Assembly (NCBI GenBank): GCA_037074765.1
Contig: JBAMDO010000056.1
Coordinates: 310,001 to 374,000 of the forward strand
DNA length: 64,000 nucleotides
Origin: Mansonella perstans
Taxonomy: Eukaryota > Nematoda > Chromadorea > Rhabditida > Onchocercidae
Direction of reading: 5' to 3'
Shown: one piece after another, positions 1 through 10,800 of the stretch
Layout of the letters: each line of letters begins with the position of its first letter
How positions within the stretch are numbered: position 1 is the stretch's first letter
The notes under the pieces: generated by a model
Databases searched by the model: none
Told to the model about the DNA's origin: nothing
The model's input: the letters and a program-made list of their open reading frames with translations, nothing else
Made by a program: the position numbers and the translations under genes

Positions 1-564
1 TCGCCCAAAAAAAACATGTGATGCAGTACAAAATCTGTAAAAAATACCAAAACATGCTATTATAAATGTTCAATACGGTACAGAATAATTTTAAAAACTT
101 GGAAAATAACTGAAAGTAAATATTTGACAATTTGAACTGAATTTCAATTTTAAGCGTTCTCAATGTATTCGTGTGCTGAAAGTAAGCTGAAAGTAGTATT
201 TATATGGAACTACGCGTCTAACCGTAATACAAGGTGATGCCAGGTGTGGCGTACCTGGTTATTCATTTATTTTTTGGTATATATTCTATTTTCCTTAAAA
301 GAAAAAATGATAGTGATTTAATCCTAAACGAACAATTTCTCCAGTGAGAAACAATTTTCCTATTGAGAAAACATATTTGTGAAATAATAAAAATTCAATG
401 TAAAACAGAATCAATAACAAAGTGAAACAGAGATGATTATCTCAATTAGATTAATCTCAAACATAAATATGAAAATTTCACAAGATGAAATCAATCTTAG
501 AAATTATAATTAGGAAATAATTCCAATCAAACAACGAAAATAATAACTACCATATGGTCCAAAA
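1..564. other. 3' flank of the stomatin-like gene
   Basis: AT-rich sequence with no convincing coding segment. On the minus strand a canonical AATAAA lies at 266-271 (TTTATT on the plus strand), about 295 nt beyond the distal stop codon of the stomatin-like gene. It is the likely poly(A) signal of the long transcript. Nothing else is recognised. Confidence 0.4.
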
Positions 565-3497
565 CTAGGATCCACCAATTTTTGTTTCAGTACCTCCTTG
601 CTTCGATGAAAACCTAAACAAAACTATATTGTAAAAAAAAAAGAGAAATTCAATAACACTGAAACAAAACAGAATTCCATTTTTTTATTAATTGTTGAAA
701 AATTTAAATCGTTGACTCACATGAATGGTTCCTTTTTCTTTGCTAATTCATTATAAACCGTTAGTGCTTGAGCAACCATACCGCTTGCATTAGCCAAATC
801 AGATGGTACAATTATTGTATTGGTTTCTTTAGCTATTTGTCCAAAAGCTGTTACATACTTCTCAGCTACCGATAAGGTGGCAGCGTCATAGCCACCTGCT
901 TTGTTTAACGATTCCGAAACCAGCTCGATACCCATAGCTTGAGCTTTTGCATTTATCTCAATGGCTTCTGCCTAAAATTAAGGATTATTTTACAGCTTTT
1001 TGAACAAATCTGTCCAAAATAACAAGGTCAGCATGCAGTTTGCGTCTTGTAAGCCTTCTTGCAATAGCTTTATTTAAATAGGTTTAACAATAATAAATTT
1101 TCAGATGGAATTCAATGTTTTATCTTTGAACTATCGGTATTTAATAACTTCTCTGTATTAACAGCCTTTAAAAAAGGAAAAATTGAAACATGGCTTCGTT
1201 CCATCAAATCAATTACCTTGCCCTTGGCTTCATTAATCTTTTCTTGCATCGAAGCTTCTGATGCTAAAATGCGTGCTCGTTTTTCACCTTCTGCGATATT
1301 AATTGATGCCTCACGTTTACCCTCCGATTCCAAAATTGCGGCCCGTTTTCGTCGTTCTGCTTCTACTTGCATCTGAAATACACCTCGAAATCTCCAATCA
1401 CTATTACTGAATTTTTTTCTCATAAGTGAAGTTTTTTTTTTATAATGCCCTTCTTAATATTCTTTGGCTATTGCAAGATGTAATAATAATCACAGTGTAG
1501 TGAAGTTCAATAAAAATGTATCGAAGAATGACACACTCTTTATTAAACGTCCATCTTCATGTTTATTACAGTTCACCTGAGTGAATGAAATCAGGATTAA
1601 TCTTCATGGTTATTACAGTTCACACTTAATGAATAAAATCAAACTAGGATCATAAAAAAACTGAAGCTATATCCTACCAAAGACAGATTAACTTCTAAAA
1701 ATTTTAGCAGCAAGAAAAAGGACCTGCATTGCCTCCTGGATTTTTATAGGCATCGTCATGTCTCCTGAAATTTGATACAACTTCATCATTTAAGTAAACT
1801 CATTCTTTCCGAAAAAAATTTTACTCTGATTTTAACATATGCGTAAGCGTCACAAATAAAATGATTAATCTAAAAGCAAAGAAAAAGCTTATTCAATAAA
1901 AATATTTCCAAAAAAAATTTCACCATTAGAGATTTTAAAATCAAGTCTTAGATTGAAAAGAATACTTACTAATTTCATATCGCATGCACTGCAATCCCCA
2001 AGGCTCAGCTGCCTTATTTATTGATTCTGTAAAATGCAAAAAATTTTTTCAGGCAGTATACACTCTTCATCATTATAAAGTATCATGCTTAGTTTTTTTA
2101 ATCTCGAAATGTAGACAGTCTACAGCTAATCCTAAGTTTCAATCCCAACAAACCTTAGCTCAGCTCACTTGAGGGAATATGACTTGCCTGACAAACATAT
2201 CACTCGCTAACTAAATAACTGATAATGCACTGAAAACCGTTCTATAAAACCGAATTCATAACCAATAGAAAAGTGGCGCCAACAGTATCACAATTAAAAC
2301 AAACCGACAATATTAACGTTAAGTTGTTCGCGTTCCTTAAATACTGTATCTAGATTGATTTTGCCTACTTCTGAACGCATTGTTGTTTGAGCAAGTTGTG
2401 TAATAGCATATTCTGGATCTTCAACACCATACGAAGCCTGGATGAAGTCAGTTAGACTAGGACTTCATATAGACTATGAATTAAACAAGAATTTAAATCC
2501 CTTGCTGTTTGCACTTCCAAGTACGGTTTTATGATTCACAGAAGTCAGATAGAAAAGAATTTCTTTACATACTTTGTACGGATCCACTACTCGTAGATAG
2601 AGAACCCCATCAATTTGCAGCTGTACATTATCACTCGTCACGGCACCCTGTTGTGGTACTTCAATCGCTAACTCTTTGAGTACTTGTACATATTTAATAC
2701 GATCGAAAAATGGTAGCAAAATATTGAATCCCTGTAAAATTTATTTCCTAAAGCTGAGTTGCAAAATCGCAATCTTAAAATTTTTGCAACAATAATTATG
2801 GAATCAATTATTCGATTAAGAGTCTGTATCTTCCTAACAATGTGTTCAAGTTGAAAAAAAATTTACAGGATCTAAAACAGAATGAAATTTTCCCATGCGC
2901 TCAACTACCCATGCTTCCTGCTGCGGAACGAAATTTACGACAAAATTAGCTTTGCCCCGAACAGCTCCTCTTTTTTGAGCCAAGTTTATAGCATTCCTGA
3001 AACAATCCTTCTTGAAACAATAGTTTGGACTGTCGAACTACTGTAACTATCAAAAGTAAGAGAAAAAAGCTAAAATAAATAAGCTCTGTTAAAATCAGAA
3101 TTAAGACGAGCACACTGAAATAAAATGAAATAAAATAACTGAACTGAACTGGGAATAAAGCTAAGAGGACTCAAATGAAATGTAAAAGAATAAATTAAAA
3201 ATAAAGCAAAATGAATCGAGTTAAATTGAAGTAATTAAAATGATCTATAAAGAATAAATGAAATTGAAAGTATTTAAAAAATAAAGTTAGGGGAAATAAA
3301 GCCAAATATAAGCAGCTAAAATTAAATTAAAATTAAATCACTGAAATTAGGAAATGAAATTTAATTTAAGTAAATCAAACAAATTTTTGAAATGAAATAA
3401 ATATTAACATGAATGGATCCAAAGATTTTAAATATGCGTTAGCATAACCAAACGATGATAGATTAAGGCTTCGTTTCAACGACGATGCTAAAGCCAT
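565..3497 (-). CDS. stl-1: Stomatin-like protein 2 (mitochondrial SPFH protein)
   Basis: Nine exons, read right to left: 3497-3409, 2996-2867, 2731-2573, 2437-2305, 2026-1970, 1764-1724, 1372-1217, 971-721, 613-565. All introns are GT-AG and the total is 1065 nt (354 aa; human SLP-2 is 356 aa). Residues 1-30 are basic and hydroxyl-rich without acidic residues before residue 27, like a mitochondrial presequence. The SPFH core follows (about 50-200; FVPQQEAWVVERMGKFH, NVQLQIDGVLYLRVVDPYK, MQVEAERRKRAAILESEG), then an Ala/Glu-rich coiled coil (about 200-270) and the family's C-terminal block with TNTIIVPSDLANASGMVAQA. The family binds cardiolipin and prohibitins and scaffolds inner-membrane complexes; that role here is inferred from homology. 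The start was chosen because a TTTTCAG acceptor lies 4 nt upstream. The last exon is the least certain part: its donor GTGAGT overlaps an in-frame TGA at 717-719, so a 339-aa form ending there is also possible. Confidence 0.93.
3110..3400. repeat. A-rich short-period array in intron 1 of the stomatin-like gene
   Basis: About 290 bp made almost only of degenerate units such as AAATGAAAT, AATAAAG and AAATTAAA on the plus strand (T-rich in the transcript). No exact tandem unit is visible. The A-clusters recur roughly every helical turn by eye, which was not computed. Confidence 0.4.
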
Positions 3498-3510
3498 CTT
3501 CCTGAAAACA
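3498..3510 (-). other. Probable trans-splice acceptor of the stomatin-like gene
   Basis: On the minus strand the sequence TGTTTTCAG ends at 3502, followed by GAAG and the start codon. An acceptor this close to an initiator, without an identifiable upstream exon, is typical of nematode spliced-leader addition. An ordinary 5' intron is the alternative. Confidence 0.5.
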
Positions 3511-4432
3511 ACAGTATTACGTGTATTTGAAATTACAAATCAACTGATATTGGATTGTTTCGATCTGCATATAAATTAATCCAGAATACTGTAATAAACA
3601 GTGATAATTTCTCATTTTTTTTCATAATTGCAAAAAAAAGAAAAAATTCCAAGAAAATAAGGAAAAGAGGCCATAATGAATTAATTAATTTAAATAAAAA
3701 TGATAAACAATAAAGCCCGGACCGCGCTTTTTACGTGCAACAAAAAGTACGGTTACGTCCTTTCCGTAAGGTGTGAAATTTCTACTAAACAAATGGAAGA
3801 GGGAAATAATATTAACAAAATAAAGATGCGCAAGTTTCTTTTTTTCCTGATACTTGGTATCAAGATTTACGTTTAAATTCTTAATTTTCATTACAAGTAT
3901 CCAAGGATCTACTTCTTATCTTATCTATTTATCCAAGATCTACATCATTACAACTATCTACTTGTTGTATATGTATTTGCGCGTTTTCATTCATTTACAT
4001 GCAATAAACCTTTTTTTGAATGGAAAGAAATTATTTACATAATACATAAATGTATGCATGAATAGTTTAAACGCATATGCACACATATTAGATGTTTTTT
4101 TTTGAAATTAATTTCCATCCCATTAAAGATCATTTTAATGAAGATATATCGAAGAATTAGCTATTGAAAGAAAGTTATATAAGATAAGATTTACTCGAAG
4201 TAAAACATAAGTTTATTTACTTCTTCTTCTGTTGAATTTTCACTATCATAGATATCACAATTTATTATTTCCTGCAATTGTCTCAAGTGTTAAATTATCT
4301 GGGCTTCTTTGATAGAAATATTTAAATGATATATATTTAGACTTCAGTACTATAAATTAGAATTATTTACGTATTTGAAGTGATTTCTTTAAGAAATGAT
4401 CTGATTGAATAGTAGAGCCGAGAGTATTAAGG
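3511..4432. other. Divergent intergenic region (stl-1 / shc-1 promoters)
   Basis: About 920 bp between the start codons of two divergent genes, so both promoters should lie here. It is AT-rich with low-complexity A and T runs. The open frames present are short and low-complexity. No specific factor site is identified. Confidence 0.5.
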
Positions 4433-7400
4433 ATGTTGGAAGAAGGGGAAATATCATCAAGTGATGCGGAATTGTTGAAAGAACTGAAGACAGGACAAAC
4501 TTTTTATTTAAAGGTATTTTCTTTCAAAAATTCATTCAAATTTCATTCGACCATTTTTGTTTTGAAGAACGATTTATGATTCGAAAATATTTGTTATTCG
4601 CTCTTCTGCAAAACTTCATATATATATATATATATATATATATGTTTTTGTAACACTTTTTCTATAAAAACTAAATTATTTCAGTATCTTGGATCGGTGC
4701 AAGTTTTCGAGTCGTTAACGAAAAAAAAACCTGAAGAAAGAGATAACTGGACAAGGTAATTATAAAATAAATAACTGCAGTCCATTAATAAAAAAAAAAA
4801 GTATTTTACCAAAGACTTTCAGTTATTTTGATAATTCTTAGATATAGTAATGAAAAGATTTTTTCATTGTTCATCAGTAACTTGACTTATAAAGATTCCA
4901 TCGGACGATTTCATGGAAGTGTAATTATATAAAGTTTGCTTATCAACAAATTTATATATTCCAGACATTGTATGTATCGTATTTGTCATGAGCTTGGTAT
5001 ATATAAAGGAAATTCAAAATCTGATGAGCGACTTCTTGATGTAAGTTGCAATTTATTAAGTGAAATCTAAAGTAGAGAAATCACTGAAAAATCTGCTGTG
5101 TAAAATCTGATAAAATGCGGTGCTTTTTTTTTGCTCCAGGCATTGTATGTATCGTATTTTTCATGAGATTGGTAGATAAAGAAAATTCAAAGCCTGATGA
5201 ATGACTTTTTGATATCGCAGTTATAATTCGGTAACAATTGTTATATCACGGTATAGTTCGGTTACAGTTGTCATATCACACATTGGACTTTGTGAGTTTA
5301 GATAATTGCAGAAATTAACAAACTTTATGAGACAAATTAGTGGAAAATAGGAAGAAACCAAATTTTTTAGTCATTAGTCAACGATTCTAATTAATTAATC
5401 AGTGAAATGGTTTACCGTACTGAGTTGAAGATGCGGGACGAAAATTAATAAATTACTTGCAGAAATTAGGCGAAGTGAAGGTTGAAGACAAAGATGTTGA
5501 ACTAAATGTGGCATTAAATGCTTTTATAATTCTGGATAAAGAGGGAATACGAATTTTGGAACGGCATCCCATCCATGTTATTTCATATGCTTCATCCAGC
5601 ACTGAGGTTACCATTTACTTCACTTTAAATTGATTTACCAATATCACTATTTATGAAGAATATTATAAATATCATTTTAGAGTTGTTATACCATTCAAAT
5701 TTATCTCATATCGCGATAAATTTCGTAAAATACTAAAAAATTTCACGTTTTTGACATCTTTGCTAATTGTTAGTCTAAATGCATTGCTGTTTGTATTTGA
5801 TTTTTCATTTTTCATATTTTTCATATTTTTCATATGATATTATTATAATAACTAAGATACAAGAATTTAGTAGTGGTGAATACTTCATAAGAAAGAAGCA
5901 TGAAATGGTCATAACTCTCATGCACAAGCTGGTTAAGGTTGAATTATCCCAAATAACTCAAGAAATCTGTATTTCCTACAGTATGTAGGCATTATACGTA
6001 TAAAAGTTATGAACAGTTCCACATTTTGAGAATTTTTTCTTTTCAGGAAATAACTGCTTAATTTTCTATTTTCATTATAGGAGTTTACCAAAGGAGTGTT
6101 TTGTTTCGTGTCACATGTTCGAGAATTTGGAAGGCGGTGTTTGGTTTTTATGGAACCTGACAAGAATGTCGATTTTATTATGGAAACTATTCTTCAGATA
6201 TTTCGGTTAAATAATAAAGGTTAAAACTGGATTAGAACCTATATTTTGGCCGATACTGTCTTTTAATCTGAAATTTAATATGAAGCTGCATGAATTTTAT
6301 ATAACAGCCAGTCGACTTACATCATATATCATTGCTAAGGTAGTTTCAACGAGCACAATTTCATTGTCCAAATAACTTTTCCTTCCTGCTGTTGACGCGT
6401 AAAAGTCTTCATTTTATTGGTATTGGTTTCCGATAAAAATACTTGTTTCTTTGTACTTTTCAGCACTTCATCTGCCTTTGATAAATTTATCTTTGACTAA
6501 TATTATCTGACTTTAAAGTTTTCGCAACTTTTTGTTATCTTGCAGGACATGGCAATAAGTTAAACATAACAGTAGCGGGATCGCCAGAGTCAGATTCGAA
6601 TTGTGGTAAAATTTTTTTATATTTGATACAGATTATTCGGTTTTTTCCTAAATCTTTCGCGAAACCAAGCCACGTCGATTGTATTTTTCAGCTTTGATGA
6701 TTTTCTGGGTCAGTTGAGTTGTTAAGTTTGAAGTTTTAAATTTTGAACTTCTTTGATATTAGGAATTTTATTACTTTTTCATCAAAGATTTATCTAGAGG
6801 ATTTTCTACTTGATAAGTGGCACAGTGACAAATGTTGCCATTATTAAGAGAATGCAAACGGTATAATACCATGTACATTTTTAGCGATTACATATATTCA
6901 TATATGTTCTGGCAATTCATCGGTATGCTCGATGTAGTTTAATGTGTTTTTTTTTTTTTTTTTTTTTTTTCAGACCATCAAACTGATATGAACTTATGTA
7001 ATTTGCCCGCTGCTTTGGGTCTCAACAAACAACCTTGGTATCATGGTGAAATGGAACGAGCTACTGCTGAATCGATGCTACGACAGGAAGGTGATTTCTT
7101 GGTTCGTATTAGCCCAAACACTGCTAATAATTTTGTGCTGTCTGGGATTGCAAATTCGGTCGCAAAACATTTCTTGTTGTTGGATGAAAACGATCAAAAG
7201 GCAATAAATTTTCTTTTCATATCGTACATTTTTTTGGCTTTAAAAGAAAAAAACTGAACTGAAAAGCTGAGCTATATATATATATTTATTTATTTATATT
7301 TAGGAGGAATATTATTTATATTTATATTTATATTCAGGGGGAAGAGAGGAAAAGAAGAGTCAGGGAAGTTGAAATTTGTTTTATTTATATATACTACAAA

Positions 7401-7568
7401 ATCAACAATGAATTCTTATAGGTCCGCAAACAGCAGCAAGTATTCGAAACAATTGTTGAGCTGATTGAGTATCATCGGGGGGAGAATGTGCCAATTATCT
7501 CGGAAGGCAGTGAATTGCACTTGATCCGTCCCATTATAAGATTTGCCGCTCCAGCACCGCGCCGATAG
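4433..7568 (+). CDS. shc-1: Shc-type PTB-SH2 adaptor protein
   Basis: Eight exons: 4433-4513, 4685-4755, 4965-5040, 5463-5606, 6081-6219, 6546-6605, 6974-7200, 7422-7568; 945 nt, 314 aa. Residues 22-170 are a PTB/PID domain (YLGSVQVFESLTKK, GIRILERHPIHVISYAS, FCFVSHVREFGRRCLVF). A short 40-residue linker follows, then an SH2 domain from W212 (WYHGEMERATAESMLRQEGD) with FLVR arginine R235 and the closing ISEGSELHLIRP segment. The vertebrate CH1 region with its YYN/YVN sites is absent. This PTB-short linker-SH2 layout matches C. elegans SHC-1, which binds the insulin receptor and MEK-1 (established for that protein, inferred here). The join between exons 7 and 8 needs a GC donor (AAG|GCAATA). 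Intron 3 carries a decayed copy of exon 3. Orthology to SHC-1 rather than another Shc paralog is likely but not tested. Confidence 0.92.
4617..4643. repeat. (TA)n microsatellite, shc-1 intron 1
   Basis: About 13 uninterrupted TA units inside the first intron of the Shc gene. Confidence 0.9.
5136..5214 (+). pseudogene. Decayed duplicate of shc-1 exon 3
   Basis: This stretch copies 4961-5040, that is the 3' end of the preceding intron plus exon 3. The acceptor CCAG and the HCMYRI codons are retained. It carries a roughly 4-nt deletion and substitutions, runs into TAA after the codons for GR, and has lost the GTAAGT donor (GATATC at that place). It cannot serve as an exon, so it reads as a small local tandem duplication that has decayed. 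Confidence 0.85.
5222..5280. repeat. 29-bp tandem duplication
   Basis: Two adjacent units of about 29 bp sharing TTCGGT-ACA-TTGT-ATATCAC (5222-5250 and 5251-5280), immediately after the duplicated exon in shc-1 intron 3. Confidence 0.8.
6947..6970. repeat. 24-nt poly(T) tract abutting a 3' splice site
   Basis: Twenty-four T residues lead directly into CAG at 6971-6973, the acceptor of the SH2 exon of shc-1. It acts as an extreme polypyrimidine tract and is a likely site of length polymorphism. Confidence 0.85.
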
Positions 7569-7857
7569 AATGTCCAGAACAACAAGAAATATGACTGCAT
7601 GAGCTTATGTATGTGATCACCGAAATATTTATGAGGATAATTTGAGGTGTCTACCGAAATTTTTGAAAAGGGAGGAAAGGAGGAGAAAAGCGAAGAGAGT
7701 TGAAATAATCCTACGACATCAGTCAAAAGGATTCTTTTTTATTAGATGGTATTGCCTCTCTCCTGTCTTCATTATTACAATTTCTGCAACGTCATTTATA
7801 ACTATAACTGCAAAGATGTGCAGAGAAACTTTGAACTGTTGTAATTAATACCAGCTA
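7569..7857 (+). other. Short same-strand gap between shc-1 and the ZP gene
   Basis: Only 289 bp separate the Shc stop codon from the next start codon on the same strand. I see no AATAAA in it. TACCAG at 7850-7855 lies 2 nt before ATG-ATG and could accept a spliced leader. Spacing and orientation fit a nematode operon, but no U-rich element could be assigned with confidence. Confidence 0.4.
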
Positions 7858-10800
7858 ATGATGTCGGGTCGTTATTCACCTTCAAATTTGCTGTTACTTC
7901 CGTTGTTATTAATCCCAAATTTCGTGCATTCACTACATATTCTTGATACAGTTGTATCATGTGATCAGGTAAAACATCCAAATAATTCTAGTTTTTGCAG
8001 AACTAACGTATAATAATAGGATAATTGATTAAACAGAAAAACGACAAACTGAAAACTCGATTGAAATTTTAATGATGAGTGCTTAACTTAGAATTAAGAT
8101 CTGAAGTCAGAAAAAGATAGTTATTGAGGTGAAAAATAAGCTGCGAGATACCTCGGAACCTATTATTTTAATCGAACTGTGTTGTTTCGCTGACTTTAAC
8201 AGCAAATTTATGTCTGTGTGGATTTCATCTTAAATCTTTCAACTTTTCTATTTTTCTCGAAATAAGCAAACATCTAAATTTAAATTAGGTTATTGGAAAT
8301 GTTTTTAGGTTTTTATATATGTTTTAATTGCCATAGATTGCCATAGATTCAAAAATTTAAGTTTCTTAAGAATCACTTTGGAAGCACTACTCGAAGTTGA
8401 ATTTTACAGAAAATATTTTTTTTATCTTCGTTCGATTAAACGTCTTAATAATTATAGATCATACAGGTAAAGGAAATGGGACAGGAGTGGGATGCTGAGC
8501 AATTAAAAATAACTTTCCAAAAAACATTTTAAAAACATCTAGTAGTTGCTCAGTATTTATTATTTCTTATTTCTACTAATGTCTTATGAAGTTATTATTA
8601 ATCGAAATTTATTTTATGACTGAAATATAAAATTTCGTTTTTCTTAATGTATTGACGTGTCCTTCAATTAGCTAACATTGTAATTCAGTGCAAATGAATT
8701 GATAAATTTAGTGGGAAATATTCAAAAAATAACACGCCGAAGTTTTTCCAATAATTTTTAATTGAATAGAATGCTTGTTTGTTTAGAAATCTTTTGTTCG
8801 AAGCTTTAGTTATAGCGCAAGTGCTCAGCTTAAATTCAATTTCTTAGCATTTTTTCGGATATAAGCTTATGATATGTTGTAGTCGGTAATTTCACTGTTC
8901 TATTAAAAATATGGAATGCAAGTAAATATGGCATAAATTGAAGTTTACCACGAAATAGAAAATCATCTGCTTTACTTTTCTGTCGAATCTTTGGGCAGTT
9001 TTATCAAAATTTTAGTTTATATTTCAGGATTTTAGTTTTCTCTAAGACTGAAAAGTGAATAAACGGTTATATGTGCCATCAGGATTTAAATCAAAATATC
9101 AAGCTGTTATAGGGTCTTGTTAAGGTCAAGTTTCTCCCTCTTATTATCAATGTTATTTTTGCCTAATTATTGTTAATATCTCAAGTTATCACTATGTTAC
9201 TTCAAATATTTCTTTGCTTGCTGTTTGCATTTCTCATGAAGAATTTAATCTCGCATTAAATTTATTTTTTTCTGACATTATGAAAAACGACGTGAAAGGT
9301 TTATGAAAAATTTTCACGAACGCAAGCAGATACGATTATGTGTTATTAATTTGCCGAATTAATTAAGAGTATTTAATGTAAACTATTCATGAATTGCTCG
9401 ATGTGTTCTTTGCTAATTACATATTATAATTTATCAATGATTTTTTTAATCATTTCGTCATTTTGTTATGTAATTTTTAATTAACATTATTGTGATTAAA
9501 TTAATTATTCTCAAGATTTTCACTGCGCTGTACAATTTTCTTGAGTAATAATATGCCGGAATAACCATGAAATCAACCTTACTATTGTAAGATATAATGA
9601 TACCAAATATTTTCGGATGTAATTATAATCAAGATCAAGTAATCAGAGTGCCTATTCAGTGATAAATTATAACGACAGGATATTTCTGCACTGTCGTGGA
9701 AGTACATAACTCATCATGGAAGCTGATAATTAATTATTCTACTTTGTTAACATTTACTAATTTCTATATCATAATAACATGCGAATGCATTTTAAATATA
9801 TCATTTGTCGCTATCACACTTACTTTGTTTATGGGAATGTGAAAAAAGGAACTGACCAATGGATTAATCTTTTTTGAACCGTTTGCAAAATTTAATGAAA
9901 TTTGATTTAAAAAGTTAGAGAAAAAGCAAAATCAAATATTGTGTTATGATTAATACTTTTCATTTATTATGAATCCAGCTTTTCAGCTCTTTAAAGATCT
10001 TTGTCTATCATAATTCCGGTTGTTTAGGTTTACATCCGGATATGCCTTCATTTTGATTGGTATTATCGATTGTTTTTGTATTAAATGTTTTGTCAAGACT
10101 TTTACCAACTTATTGTATGCGTATAACAAAGCGCATAACAAAAAAGTATAAGGTATGGAATTGAGTTAATCATTAATATATCTAATATAGATGATAGAAA
10201 TATGAGGAAACAAAAGTGAAAAGGCAAATATTTACTAAGCTTTACTGATTTCCATGATATTTAATTTTCTTGTATTGAATGGTTTTATTAAGTTCTAAAT
10301 TTAAAAGAGAAAAAATTTTTTCTTTGCTGAAATTTACTCATTCCAATGTCACTTTACCGAATGGTGATTTCGTATCAGCCAATGTCACTTTATCTAAGAT
10401 ATCCGTCATTTCATCAACATTATAAGTTTGTCTGATTTCTGCTATGTATTCGCTTGACGTTTGAAAATTTAAACTAGCAAATGAGGAACAACGGTTTAGC
10501 TCATCAATAGAATGCTGAGCGGTCAAGTATTTAATAATAAAATAGTGGTCATAAATTTTTGCAAAATTAGGTCATTCATTTCAATGCAAAGAAATTATTT
10601 ATAACAAATAATATTACGGTCTGTGAACAATTAAAAATTTTTTTTTTTAAATTTTCATTTTATCTGACCATTAAATAAGTAAAAAGAGAAGTAACGAAAA
10701 ACGGTAATGAAATAATAACTCATTGATAATTCCATATAAGCGTCAAGTAAGTCGGGATTATTTCAGATGTTTAATTTGATAGTATTTAATATAACTTTTA

